64,000 nt of DNA from Dolomedes plantarius (Eukaryota > Arthropoda > Arachnida > Araneae > Dolomedidae). The stretch's first letter is position 1; each line of letters starts with the position of its first letter. This document shows positions 1-11,854 of this stretch, piece by piece. Where the stretch lies: positions 50,375,033 to 50,439,032 of the forward strand of contig OU015500.1 of assembly GCA_907164885.2 (NCBI GenBank), read 5' to 3'. The notes below the pieces were generated by a model that did not search any database, had not been told where the DNA came from, and saw only the letters and a list, made by a program, of their open reading frames with translations. A program made the position numbers and the translations under genes.

Positions 1-1790
1 AATAAATATATACCCAAAAATGTACGGTTTCCTTTTTTTTTGCTGTTGTCTCTGGTTAACATTTTCACATTTTTTTTAAAAATTATGTTTCTTCGAAAAA
101 ATTTTCATCAGTGGTCGATTTGTTTTTTATTTAAAAATGTGGCTCATGGTCGAGAAAAGTTTGTGCACCACTGGGCTAGAGCAAATTACAAATTTTTAAT
201 TTTTTGATTTTCTTTTAACTTTGTTAGCAAATTACGTATTTACGAGCAAATTACAAATTTTTAATTTTTTAATTTTTTAAAAATTTTTAATTTCTTTTTT
301 TCGTTGTTGTTTTTGGTTAAAATTTTAGCAATTGTTTTAAGTATTGTGTTTTTAGCAAAAAATTTTCCTCGGTGGTTGAAATGTTTTTATTTTAAAAAAG
401 AAGGTCATGGTCGAAAAAAGTTTGCGCACTATTGGGCTAGAGAAATTTACAATTTTTTAATTTTTTAATTTTCATTTTTTATATGTTAAAAATGATATGA
501 CATTGTTAAATAGTGTGTCAAACAGTTTTACCAAAACCAAGTGCAAATGAAAAGCAAGACATTTTTTTTGTTATTATGTCAAATAAATATATACCCAAAA
601 TGTACAGTTTCCTTTTTTTTCTTCATTGTTGTTTTCGGTTAACATTTTCACAATTTTTTTTAAAAGTTGTGTTTCTTTCAAAAAAATTTCATCAGTGGTC
701 GAGGTGTTTTTTATTTTAAAAAAGTGGGTCGTGGTCGAAAAAAGTTTGCGCACCACTGGACTAAAGCATCCACTGGGCTAGAGCAAATTATAAATTTATA
801 AATTTTTAATTTTCATTTTTTTTATGTTAAAAAATGATATGACATTGTTAAATAGGGTGTCAAACAGTTTTACCAAAAACAAGTGCAGATGGTAAGCAAG
901 ACTTTTTTTGTTATTATGTGAAATAAATATATATCAAAAGTGTACAATTTCCTTTTTTTTCTTCATTGTTGTTTTTGGTTAACATTTTCACAATTTTTTT
1001 AAACATTGTGTTCCTACCAAAAAGTTTTCATCAGTGGTCGAGGTGTTTTTTATTTAATAAAAGTGGGTCACGGTCGAAAAAAGTTTGTGCACCATTGAGC
1101 TAGAGCAAATTACAATTTTTTAATTTTTTAATTTTAATTTTTTATGTGTCAAAATAATAGTGTCAAACAGTTTTACGAAAAACAAGTGCAGATGGTAAGC
1201 AAGACTTTTTTTTGTTATGTCAAATAAATATATTCCCAAAATGTACAATTTCCTTTTTTTTTCGTTGTTATTTTTGGTTAACCTTTTAACTATTTTTTTA
1301 AAAAATTGCGTTTCTACCAAAAAATTTTCATCAGTGGTCGAGGTGTTTTTTGTTTAATAAAAGTGGGTCACGGTCGAAAAAAGTTTGCGCCCCTCAGGGT
1401 TAGAGCATCCACTGGGCTAAAGCAAATTACAAATTTTTAATTTTTTAATTTTCATTTTTTTATATGTTAAAAAATGATATAACATTTTTAAATAGGGTAT
1501 TAAACAGTTTGGTTGCTTAATACCTTAAATAGGGTATTAAACAACCAAAAACTGTTAGATATCCTATTTAACAAGTGCAGATGGTAAGCAAGGCTTTTTT
1601 TTATATTATATCAAATAAATATATACCCAAAATGTACAGTTTCCTGATTTTTTCTTCGTTGTTGTTTTTGGTTAACATTTTCCCCATTTTTTTTTAAATT
1701 GTGTTTCTACCAAAAAATTTTCATCGATGATCGAGGTGTTTTTTATTTTAAAAAAGTGGATCGCGATCAAAAAATTTTTTCGCACCACTG
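1..1790 (+). repeat. Diverged tandem array, about 300-bp units, with hAT-like terminus
   Basis: Six diverged units follow one another. The anchor CATCAGTGGTCGAGGTG or a variant occurs near 110, 366, 691, 1030, 1331 and 1724, so spacing is 256-393 bp. Each unit holds an AT-rich stretch (AAATATATACCCAAAATGTAC, then a T-run and GTTGTTTTTGGTTAAC), the anchor, and a segment ending GTTTGCGCACCACTGG. Read on the other strand, that end is CAGTGGTGCGCAAACTTTTT, the terminal inverted repeat type of hAT transposons and close to the termini of the hAT at 15998-18361. The array may therefore be an amplified hAT-derived MITE. Short reading frames here are low-complexity and not credible genes. Confidence 0.7.
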
Positions 1791-2450
1791 GGTTAGAGCA
1801 TCCATCCGTAGATCGTAACGTCCTGAGTTCAAGCGATTGTCCTCGTAGAGAAACGTTCAATATGCTTACAGACTGCCGAAATGAATGCTTTTGGTCCGTA
1901 GGTAACCTTAAGAGGAATCCACAGATAAAAATTGCGTTTTCTAGAGAAAATTATTAACTGAAAAGGGAATAAATGTATAGGGTGATCATTTTGTGTAGTT
2001 AGTTCAAAGAGAGAGAGAAAAAGAAAGTATATGAAGATAACAGTTAAAAATAAGATTTTCTCGTGTAGTAGAGTCACACTATCTGTGTTGGAAAAGTGCA
2101 GGGTTCAAGTACTGTTCCAGGTAGGAAAACGTTAAAATGACCTCCCATCTTTGAAAGTGTACTACGTATTTTGAACCGAACCGTAACTTTATGAGATATT
2201 CATATTTGAAAACTGGACGTTAACAAGAAAATAACAACATTAAATAAAATAAATATGCAGGGCTACCATCTCTTGTTGTCTTAAAGTGAATAAAAGAAAA
2301 ATCATGTTAACGAAGCCATTCAAAACAAGACGTCGGAGTGTCTCAACTGGTTAGGGCATCTATCCGCAGATTAGAGACTCCTTCACGTTTCCGAGAATAG
2401 CTTAACTGGTACTGAGTTTTTCTTCATGCCAGGCTTTGGGAGAAAAACAT
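1791..2450 (+). repeat. tRNA-like SINE fragments (three)
   Basis: Three short segments look like tRNA-derived SINE heads. Around 1793-1860 a GGTTAGAGCATCC A-box-like run is followed by GAGTTCAAGCGATT, a B-box-like run. Around 2085-2135 GGGTTCAAGTACTG is followed by AGGTAGGAAAACGTT. Around 2334-2370 TCTCAACTGGTTAGGGCATC is A-box-like. None folds as a convincing functional tRNA from what I can see. They could be diverged members of one family, since 1847-1860 and 2131-2145 share GTAG-R-AAACGTT. Confidence 0.35.
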
Positions 2451-2964
2451 TGTGTACAAACAATATGTTGCAAAAGAACAGAACAGTCGACAGAATTCCT
2501 AACATTCTACCTATTATCTATGCTTTATTGCTATTTAAAGATTGTGAAGCAAAGTGATTATTTACCTTAAATACATGTTGATTTTCTTTTATGTATAAAG
2601 CGATATTATTAAAAAATATAGTCTTAAAACTTAACGGTTACGCGATAAAATGTTTTTAATATCCAATAAAGCAATAGACCACCTGGCGATACTTCATTAC
2701 CAATATACTAATGAACATGAAGAACAGTTTTGAGCGAATAATAGCTAGAGTTCTGCACATAATTTTAAACAATAAAGAAGCATTTAAATGTTTAACTCTA
2801 TGCTTTTGTCTTATTTGAAAGCTGGTGAAAAAAGGTGGGACATTAGTAACTGATTCTGATAATGAGTATATTGTCCTTTTTATAGGTCACGTTGGAAAAA
2901 TATCCTTTCCAAAATATGTTTGATGTAAATGGAAAAGTCATTAATTTTAAGTGTGCTTTATTTA
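2451..2964. other. No gene seen
   Basis: AT-rich sequence without reading frames, inverted repeats or similarity to other parts of the window that I could recognise. Confidence 0.5.
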
Positions 2965-3387
2965 CATGTTTTTATTAACTAGCTTTCTTGTTTGTTTGTG
3001 TGTTTGTGTGTTTGTCCAGTTCAAATCTTGCAATCGATTTTTTACTAACTTCCCGACTAGCTAGACATTTGAAACTTTTAGAATAGCTCAGAACACGATG
3101 ACAATGCATTCTTTTGATACTTTTAGCCATCTTTAAGCAGAATTAAAATTAATTTTCAGTTAATTTGGTTTTGTAGACTGGTTCAACCATCTATCGGCCG
3201 GGACGGGAACGAAAAGTTAAACGCAAGTTAACTTCCAATTAACTTTATTTTCATTCAAGCTGATGGGATAATTCATCAAAAATTTTTTTAAAAAGTATTT
3301 ATTAATACATAGAATTGTCAATTTTATATGATTCAACAGAAAATTTAAAAACATGGTATATAAAAAGTTCTTTTTATCTTGTAATTA
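2965..3387 (+). repeat. Dispersed repeat, copy 1 of an inverted pair
   Basis: About 420 bp that reappear in opposite orientation at 16184-16604. Shared landmarks in order are CATGTTTTTATTAACT, TTTCTTGTTTGTTTG, ATAGCTCAGAACACGATGAC, AATGCATTCTTTTGATAC, the block around GATGGGATAATTCATC, and the end TCTTGTAATTAT. Similarity stops abruptly at both ends, so these look like element boundaries. I do not recognise the family. There is no open reading frame, so a non-autonomous retroposon is one possibility. Confidence 0.7.
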
Positions 3388-4258
3388 TTATTAATCAAGA
3401 ACACATATCCTTATTTGTTATTAATAATTTGGGATGAATAATTTTTTCAAATCCTTACTGTTAAGTCATCTATTAGGAGTTTTGCAGCCAGGTGAACTCT
3501 AGATTGATAGGACAGTCGTTTGACTATTTCGCGGGATTCATTCATTCCAGTCCTCGAGAACTTTCTCGAACCTTCCATCAAGCTGCCATGCCTTTCAAAC
3601 CTTTTGTTAGAGGTCGTAAAGTTTTGCGACAAATCATGGTGCTTACTTCTCACTGGTCAGTTTTTGGTTTGTGATCGTGGGATTTCCCATTTTCCCTTTT
3701 CTGTTCTCATCAGTTGGAATCGGGTCGTGTTTCTTCGCTTTTTCCCGCTACTAGGCTGGATTTCAAAATTTGGTGCAAAGTCCGCCGATGGATGGGGAAT
3801 GCATGGGAAGGTGATGTCAAGCTTATCTGGCTTACAAGTTTACTAAAACTATCCAGAAAAAGAGTCGTCTTGTCTTTTGCTGTAAATATTTCATTTACTA
3901 CCTCCTGGGTTCCTTGAGACTCTAGGTCTACATCCGTGGTTAACCCTTCAAACTACCAACTTGGACCCGAGCTTTCAAAAAGTGAACATCTAGTAGTTAG
4001 AACTTTGAAAATAGAGCTGAAAATTTCCACAGAAATTTTTTAATACGTTAAATTATAACTGAAAATGTTTTGATCGATTATCATATGAAAATATTTGTTG
4101 AGATGCTCGTTAATAAATATGCAGACAGTTATTCTATGCAGACAGTTATTATATGCAGTAAGTTCAGATATGCAGGGCTACTTAGAAATGTCACCAATGC
4201 TGGATACACACAGATAGGGATTTTTCCATGAACTTGAGTTTACAATTTAAAAATATAA
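3388..4258. other. No supported gene
   Basis: Slightly less AT-rich than its surroundings. It holds overlapping open frames of up to 108 codons at 3520-3846 on the plus strand and shorter ones on the other strand. Their translations show no motif I know and no partner exon, so I do not call a gene. Confidence 0.4.
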
Positions 4259-4870
4259 CTAGTTGGTACCCGTCGAAACATGACGGATAGATAGTAAATA
4301 AATGTTCTAATACACAAATTATACTCAACACATCGTTGCCAAATGTTGAAAATCATAATAATGCTCAGAAACAAATTAATGTGTTTAAGCGGCCTCGTGC
4401 TTAGTGAGTATCTAAAGCCAGATTTAAAAATGTCACTAAGAATGCGCAGAAAGCAATTTTTTAATTGTAACTCATCGCTAATTAAACAGCACCAAATAAT
4501 CAATTTCCACCAGGTTTAATCTTATATTCCCCAAACATAATTATCATAAAAATAAAAATTGCAGAGAGAGATCTAGAGAGACTCCTCGGAATAAACGTGT
4601 TTGTCATTAAAACATGTCACTGAGCATGCGCAAAAACAGAGAGTTTGTAGAGCCAGATTTAAACATGTCACTGAGCATGCGCAGAAATCCATTTTTTAAT
4701 TGTAAATTATCGCTCATTAATAGAAATTGCGGTTACAAAAACCAAATTTGACAAATCTGACAAATCTACAGATAACAATCTTTCGTTTAAGACCAAAATG
4801 AAGTAAATTCATGCAGTAGTTTTCTCTCACGGACTGTCCAAAAGTCGATTTAACAACTTCAACATATAGA
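4259..4870 (-). mobile_element. Non-autonomous Helitron (612 bp)
   Basis: Read on the minus strand the element begins TCTATATGTTGAAG at 4870 and ends CCAACTAG at 4259. A CCGTC/GACGG hairpin lies about 8 bases inside the 3' end. The flanking bases are A and T with no target duplication. TC start, CTRR end, subterminal hairpin and A^T insertion are the Helitron signature. A second, oppositely oriented copy lies at 13625-14918, and similarity stops at exactly these ends. There is no Rep/helicase gene, so it would depend on an autonomous partner. It keeps the uninterrupted site (4291/4292) into which another Helitron inserted in the paralogue. Confidence 0.85.
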
Positions 4871-4938
4871 TTCGATTAATTACTGAAATGTTAACACATG
4901 GTCGCTACGAAAGGAACAGAAAAGATATCACACCTTAA

Positions 4939-5116
4939 GGCGTTGTTCACATTGCTTCCGAAGCGAAGCGTAGCGTCAGCTCTAAAAAAATTTACTGATC
5001 ATAGAATTTAACACAATGACCACGCGATATGTCAAACCAATTTGAGGTCATGTCAGAAATCTCGTCACCAACGATGGAACGCTACGGTACGCTTCGTAAC
5101 CAATGTGGTCAAGGCC
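4939..5116. mobile_element. PIF/Harbinger-type MITE (178 bp)
   Basis: Terminal inverted repeats GGCGTTGTTCACATTG and CAATGTGGTCAAGGCC enclose 178 bp and are flanked by TAA on both sides (4936-4938, 5117-5119). A 3-bp TWA duplication and GGC-starting ends fit PIF/Harbinger. Inner arms carry GAAGCG and CGCTTC in opposite orientation. No coding capacity. Confidence 0.7.
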
Positions 5117-5119
5117 TAA

Positions 5120-7500
5120 GACTGTCCCTAAACTCGAAATTTCGAATCTTCCCCCACGTAACGACTTAGTCAAACGTACTGGGTTGGAAAAAAAATTCTC
5201 AGAAAGATATTTAAAACATTGCCATCTTTAAGAGATAACCTATATCACTCACAAGTCCGTTCGAAAAGGACGTACAATTTCGAAAAGAGATAAATTGATA
5301 TTCGGGGGAAAATTGCTTAAAGAAACAAAAATGTCTGATACTACGTAGATTATTCTGTATGTCAATAGTAGCTATTAAAATTCTATAATTTTCAATGCAT
5401 TTTGAAACATTAGGAATGAAATGTCTGCTGTATAATTACTTAGAAAATGTCATGTTGTGTACGCAAAAAGATTTCAAAAGAAATTTAATTTTGAAAATAC
5501 GAATTGAATGGCATCTACATTGAAATATCTGCTATATCTTCGCTGTTATTTTTGGCTCTAGACATTTTCTTTAGATCCACAAAAGAAAACTCAAGGCAGC
5601 TGCAATCTAGTATTTTTTCCAGCCTATAAAACCTTATCGACTCTATATCAAACATTAGTTTTATGAACAAAGGATGTTCTTTTCAACGTGGGCGAATTTT
5701 TCGAATCGAGCAAAATTTTCTTTTATTTCTTATTAATTAAAATGGAGATAATTACAAATTTAAGAAAAAGTCAAAACAAATATGATAAAAGAGGTAAGAG
5801 AGAGAAATAATTTTTTTTTAAAATTTCACAAAGAGAATTTCTAAAGCTTTAAAAAAGTGCTTTTATGAAAGCTTTTAATCAAAAGTATTGCTTTTTCTGT
5901 GTGGAGCATAAATGTTTATTTTAAGTCAATATTACCCATTTTTTCCCTCATAATCTTTGAATTTAATGTATTTAATCATTTTTCAAACTTCTCATGTTAC
6001 GTACCAGAGTGAGTTGGATATTGAAAACACTTGAAAAATTTTATGAATAATATGACGAGTTAGGATATATTTTTAAGTAAAGCTAGTTTAACTTAAAATA
6101 CATTTATAGGTTTTAAAATTGACCTCAGTTTCAGGTGAAACTATTCCCTATAATTAAAAATATACTGCGAACTCGTTGGTAAAAATTAAAATCATACTAC
6201 AGAAACTAACATTCCTCAACACAAAATTTTCAAATGAAAATAACAATATGCTAGTTATTAAAATTCTTGAAAACTACCATAATACACTAAATCCTTTTTT
6301 TTTTCATGATTTTGAAATACCACGGTCGAAAAAATGAATTTAATCCTGTTTTTACACGATCAGTTTTTTTAACACGATAAAAAAAAAAAAAAAATATTTT
6401 GGCTTCCGCATAAATTGTTTTGCTACAGATCACGCTTGAACGAAATGATTCAGAAGTTAGCAGCAACTTATTTTTTGACGAATGATCCCAATATTGAAAT
6501 TTTAATCAGATCTGAAATCTTGTGTCGCACGATACAAAGAAATTTACAAAGAGCTGTCCAAGACAGGTTCACAACGATCTATTACAGAATTTATGACTAA
6601 AAGTATCCAACTTCAGTCATCAGAAGTTTTGCCTGAATATGCGAAAACTATGAAGCTACTGCTCAAATTTCATCGGAATTTGATTTTCTTTGTGTTTAAT
6701 GCATACAATTTGCAGGAATATAAAAGTAAATAAATAATTTCATTTATTATTTTTAAAAAATTTTATATGTATTTTATAAACAAGAGCATGTCGTCGAACC
6801 TATCCACCATTTTACTATGTAACCTGTCTTTTTTTACACGATTTTTTTTTTTTACTTGTCATAGTCAGGAACACACCCTCCGTGTAAAAAAGAAGGTTAG
6901 GCGTATTCCTTTAAAGTTAAAACGAATATCTAGTGCTGCCATCTAGTGCAAATTTTGTTTCTTATAAGCTTCGAAAATATTTGCGAAAAAGATTGAAAAA
7001 AATATCAATATCCAGTGCTGCCATCTATTCTACTTTCGTTTATTTAAAAACTTAATTAAAACTCTATTTCTTTTAAACTACAATAAAACCAGCTATGCTC
7101 GTACAAATAAATGGCTTCGAGATGTACTGTTTGTTACAAGTCAGATTTAGTCGCTGAAGAGTGATTTGTCTTTAAATATTGAAACCAATATAATGTCAAT
7201 ACAGTCATGTATTTCAACTCATGATGCCGTAAATATTACTTAAAGATAAACGGATTAGAAATGTATTTCCACCAGAAATTTAACCTCAAGTGTGAAAAAA
7301 TAATATACGTGCAAATAAATTAATCATACACATTTTTATTAATCATTTATCTTATACATGATTATAAAGGAAGAATTCTTCCGTGTAAGTAAATGATTAT
7401 TTTCTAATTCTATGTTGTTTTAAAAATAAAATAAGATTTTGATGACGTTAGAACTTTTTGAAAAATCTATTTAATAGACTTTTTTTTAGTGACATCACGT
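5120..7500. other. No supported gene
   Basis: AT-rich with homopolymer runs near 6297, 6376 and 6841. A 61-codon frame at 6415-6600 has a plausible amino-acid mix but no motif I recognise. Nothing else stands out. Confidence 0.4.
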
Positions 7501-7501
7501 G

Positions 7502-7725
7502 CTTGTAGGTGGCACATATTGAGACAAGCTTTTTTACATTAAATTTTATAAAAATTGATGCTCATTATACTCTTGGAGACAGACTTTTTGAGTAGCCTCC
7601 TATAGTCTCTTAGGGTTGTAGGTGGCACATATTAAGACAAGTTTTTTTTTTACATTAAAATTTATAAGAATTGATGCTCATTATACTATTGCAGACAGAC
7701 TTTTTGAGTAGTCTCCTATTCTTTA
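7502..7725 (+). repeat. Tandem duplication, period about 113 bp
   Basis: TGTAGGTGGCACATATT recurs at 7504 and 7617. Both copies continue through ATTGATGCTCATTATACT and AGACAGACTTTTTGAGTAG, ending with CTCCTAT. Differences are few, so the duplication is fairly young. No gene is associated. Confidence 0.8.
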
Positions 7726-9150
7726 AGTGGTATTTAAGCAGTGCAGTGCTAGGATTTAAAATTTATAAATCCCTGCATGCAATGCAAATAAATTATATAT
7801 TAGTGAAATTTAGGGATTTAAATTTTATATAATCAGTATACAACAATGCTCTGTAAATAACTTAATAATACAGGGCACACAATTAATTCACAAATTGTAT
7901 ATCGGATAGGTGAACAAAATGAAAGTGTTACAGAAAGATGTCTGGCAACGGTATGAGAATTTGTGAAACATCTTCAAACTATCTTATTAATATCTCACTC
8001 CACTCTACATGGATAATAGTACTGCACAATTATTTCAAATATATTCCTAGCTGAAATAGCTTAAGAGATTTCTTATTCTAATTAAAAAGATAAACTCAAA
8101 AATAATATTACATAGATAATATGAGGTTAAAAATATAATTATTACATGCACTACAATCTCTCAATGCATTAGTAATTCAACATTATAAAACTTTAGTATA
8201 AAAATTTGAAATAACACGTTTAGAAGAACTCAATCAGAGCTATCGACAAAATTATTGCTTTGTTTAAATTAAAGAATATCAAAAGACGGTGGTGTTGGAT
8301 TAGCGAGAACTCTATTATTATAAGCATTTCACCGACCGTAACATTGCTATGAAATGAGTGGCACCTAATATCAAACACTTCATCGCAAACAGATTTCTAT
8401 TTTTGTCATAATAGTTAATTAGAGGAATGTAAAGCATTTTATCTCATAAACATCTTCCTTTCCACTATGCAAAGCAACGATGGATGGGAAAAATTTGTAA
8501 GAGCGATTACTTCTTCTTTGTCGTTACTGAAAAGCTACAATTCAATAAGAACTATCTATCTTTTAACAATTCTTCATCTTGCCACATTTGTAACGCTAAT
8601 TAGAGACTTCTTCCTTTCCACTGTCAAAAGCAACGGTTTTAGGGGTAACTCTCATGTATATGAAATCCACCAAGCCGCTACAGAAAAGTTGCCGTAAAAT
8701 GCAAACAATCAAATTCCAAACACTTCATCATAATAGTTTCTTACATGTCCCCATAGTAAGGTTTTTATGAGACAGAAAAACGTTTTACACGAGGTACTTC
8801 TTTCTTTCCACTATCGAAATCAACAATGGAAACCAAGCCTCTACTAGTAAATACAGACACTTCCTTCTTGCCACTCTCGAAGAGCTATTATGTAGCCCAG
8901 AATGCTTCGAAAGATGTTCTACGGTGCCACGATCGAAATAAGAAAAAATATTAAATTACCATGAAGAAATTGATGAAACTACCTGCCGAAAAAATTAACA
9001 GAAATTTGCAACTAGTGCTAAAGCAACACGAATGCAAGATTTTGTAGAAATAATTGTCAAAAAAGAAAAAAACTGAGGCGATCTACCGATGTCTTCATCA
9101 GGAGGACTAGCCGAGTCGGTCACATCGGATGTAGAGATAGCACTCTAAGT
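7726..9150. other. No supported gene; short scattered motif
   Basis: AT-rich. Variants of a roughly 25-bp motif like CTTCCTTTCCACTATGCAAA occur near 8454, 8511, 8608, 8803 and 8870. This accounts for the open frame at 8467-8697, which is not a credible gene. A tRNA-like run (GGACTAGCCGAGTCGGTC) lies near 9105, just outside the hAT element. Confidence 0.4.
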
Positions 9151-9540
9151 CAGGGATTCTTAACCTTTTTATGTTTGCCACACTCTTGGGAAATGAGATT
9201 AGAAACTTGGGGAGATCTTGTTAAAATTTTAGCGTTTTCTTTTTTTTCTTTCTTTAAAGCTAATAAATCAATGTGGAATGTATTTCAGGAACATGTTAAA
9301 TTTAAGTTCAAATCTATATTTATTTGATTGCTAATTTTTTTTTTCATTCATTAAAAGATATAAACAACAAACACTAGAATGGGATTTACTAATACAGTTT
9401 CAAAAATAGCCATTGGATTCAGTAAAGTATTACACTAAAGGACTACAATGGAAATCTCTAAACATAGTTTTCTTTTTTAATGTATGACCTGCAATTGATG
9501 CTTACACCACAAATGTTTGATGTCAAGCCTAACAGCCATG

Positions 9541-10030
9541 GGCGTGAGGGTAGCTAATTCCTCCTCTGAGAGAGTGCATCGATTTGTGTCACAATCTGTC
9601 GGGTGTGAGAGTAGCTAGTTCCTCCTAGGAAAGAATGCATCGATTTGTGTCACAATCTGTCGGGCGTGAGGGTAACTAATTCCTCCTCGGAAAGAGTGCA
9701 TCGATTTGTGTCACAATCTGTCGGGCGTGAGGGTAGCTAATTACTCCTCGGGAAGAATGCATAGATTTGTGTCACAATCTGTCGGGCGTGAGGGTAGCTA
9801 AATCCTCCTCGGAAAGAGAGCATCGATTTGTGTCACAATCTGTCGGGCGTGAGGGTAGCTAATTCCTCCTTGGAAAGAATGCATCGATTTGTGTCACAAT
9901 CTGTCGGGCGTGAGGGTAGCTAAGAGTGCATCGATTTGTGTCACAATCTGTTGGGCGTGAGGATAGCTAATTCCTCCTCGGAAAGACTGCATCGATTTGT
10001 GTTACAATCTGTCGGACGTGAGAGTAATTA
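9541..10030 (+). repeat. 61-bp minisatellite, eight units
   Basis: Units of 61 bp start GGGCGTGAGGGTAGCTAATT, continue with CCTCCTCGGAAAGAGTGCAT, and end CGATTTGTGTCACAATCTGTC. Eight copies are visible with a few percent divergence. The seventh unit (about 9908-9951) lacks roughly 17 bp between GGTAGCTAA and GAGTGCATCG. Tandem repeats inside non-autonomous hAT elements are known, but I cannot say whether this array is a fixed part of the family or a local expansion. Confidence 0.95.
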
Positions 10031-10057
10031 ATTCAACTTAATATTTATTTTAAGTAG

Positions 10058-10396
10058 GGCTCGAGGTGGCCTTACGGTAATGTTCTGGCTTTCGGTGTTG
10101 AGAGTGCATGGCCGCGCGCCATTAAAATACCTCCGTGTCTAGGCTGGATATGAGCACATTAAATCTGTAGACCGGAAAGTCCCTCTATGAAGGTCAGTGA
10201 GGGTGGGAGAGGATACGATCCCTCCAGATGTCGCCCCTGGGGATGCTCAGTCAAAATTTCGGTGGCAACTAGCTAAGACAGACTCTGACCTTTGTAGTTC
10301 TATTTAAAACCGGAGCCGCACACTTAGCCCGTTTCCTTTAAGAACGTAGTCAGGAACTTCCATCCAGGGGGCATAAGAAACAACAACAAAAACAAC
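10058..10396 (+). mobile_element. tRNA-headed SINE, family S1 (339 bp)
   Basis: Bounded by a perfect 15-bp target duplication ATTTATTTTAAGTAG (10043-10057 and 10397-10411), the hallmark of LINE-mediated retroposition. The head (GGCTCGAGGTGGCCTTACGGTAATG) is tRNA-like, the middle contains ACCGGAAAGTCCC, and the 3' tail is AAGAAACAACAACAAAAACA. The same family occurs reversed at 18586-18873 and 52356-53656. It inserted into the hAT element around it. Confidence 0.85.
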
Positions 10397-10538
10397 ATTT
10401 ATTTTAAGTAGACCCTACTAATATTCTTTATTTATCCAAAACAACAGCAAAAAAAAAAAAATACTGGAGGCATCCCTGGCCGATTTCACGGCACCCGAAA
10501 GTGTCGCAGCAAACTGGTTGGGAATCGCTGCTCTAACT

Positions 10539-11854
10539 TCAAGCATATCTCAACCAAAATAGTATGACTGCAGTGAGCTTTCAAAGGCAACTAATCTTCC
10601 TTTTAAATCTAGAAATTTAAGTAATTGTTGACATTAAAACTTACAACTGTGTTCCAAATATTATTGAAGGAAACAAAAATGGGGAAGGATTCGCTTAACT
10701 TTCATGGAATTTTATCACTCAGATTATCTATTTCCCTGACTTACGTTACTTCCCTTTCAAGTTTTTCCGAATTTCAAGTAAAACGAGAAATATAGCAATT
10801 CCGTGCAACGTTAAACAGAGGAAGAAAAAAATAATGAATATAATCAATGACATTTTAGTATGCATTTAAAAATCTGGTATCGCATTTTCTTTCAGTTTTG
10901 TTTTAATTTAGGTTAAATCACGAATCCAAATTGTTTCTCATAGTTCGTTACTTCCGTAACATTTTTCTCAAACAAAATGCATTATGCTCCGGCCCAGAAT
11001 CAATTTATATCGCGGACCTCATTAAAGTGTTATTAGCGGCATTAACGCGCGCTGAGTAAAATCTTCCCTCGAGCCATAAGTTTAACACCTTTTGAGCAGC
11101 GCGATTCATAAATTTATAAAATGCTTGTAAAGTAAAGGAACACGGCGTTTTACCTTCAAAAGTGCGTCATCACCGCGGCCATTGTTTGAAAAGCCGAAGC
11201 GATGGAGTTAGATAAGATTTTTAAAAGTACAGCTAATTTAATAGAATTAATGTTTATTGCTGTGATAGCTGGGAAACGGCGGAACTGAAGGTTCTGCCTG
11301 GGAAAATGCGCTTTAAAAGTAGAAAAATTGATTAATTTAATAGATAAATGTGTGGAAGAGGGCGTTGTTAATTTCATTCTACTCCTAGACGAGAACATGA
11401 AAGTAGCACAAAAACATGAAAGTAAACTAAATTAATATGCTTTAATGAAAGATGTAATAGACATTTTTAATACACTTCCTGTAAATTTATTCCAGTTATT
11501 AGTTAAGATATATTATAAACAAACAAGATCAATAGAATAACGAAATTATTTAATGAAATTAAATAAATGTGTTGCTTTCTTATTGATCCATTTCTCAGAT
11601 AAGTTGGTGGCGAAAACTTTGTTTCTTATTTGACACACATTTCGTCATGATTGTTTTCACAAAATTTTATAAAGATTCTTATGTGTAGAAAATTGTTTGA
11701 ACAATTTAGAATTTTGTTTATTATAATTTTTTTAATCGAAATTTAAAGCATGAATACTTTTCGATGCATATGCACAACTAATATCTCTTTTAGCATGGAT
11801 TTTCACTTTTGTGGGAAAATAATTAATTTGTTTTCCGTACTCAAAAAAAATTTA
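10539..11854. other. No supported gene
   Basis: AT-rich. An 80-codon minus-strand frame at 11156-11398 has no recognisable motif. I see no repeat shared with the rest of the window. Confidence 0.4.

Larger units (their letters stand above)
9151..10530. mobile_element. Non-autonomous hAT-type transposon (1380 bp)
   Basis: The left end is CAGGGATTCTTAACC and the right end, read inwards, is CAGCGATTCCCAACC. Flanking 8-mers are CTCTAAGT (9143-9150) and CTCTAACT (10531-10538), which match at 7 of 8 positions, the duplication length expected of hAT. There is no transposase gene. The body is filled by a 61-bp minisatellite (9541-10030) and a SINE (10058-10396). The termini differ from those of the hAT at 15998-18361, so two hAT families are present. 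Confidence 0.8.

Noticed and set aside
2978..2981. CTAG as a Helitron end of repeat A
   Set aside because: Its inverted counterpart at 16184-16604 has GCGAG there and similarity continues beyond it, so the boundary is elsewhere.
3520..3846. 108-codon plus-strand frame
   Set aside because: No family motif, overlapping frames on the other strand, no splice partners. Kept as unannotated.
9541..10030. CRISPR-like regular repeat array
   Set aside because: Units are contiguous 61-bp repeats with no unique spacers, in a eukaryotic hAT element.
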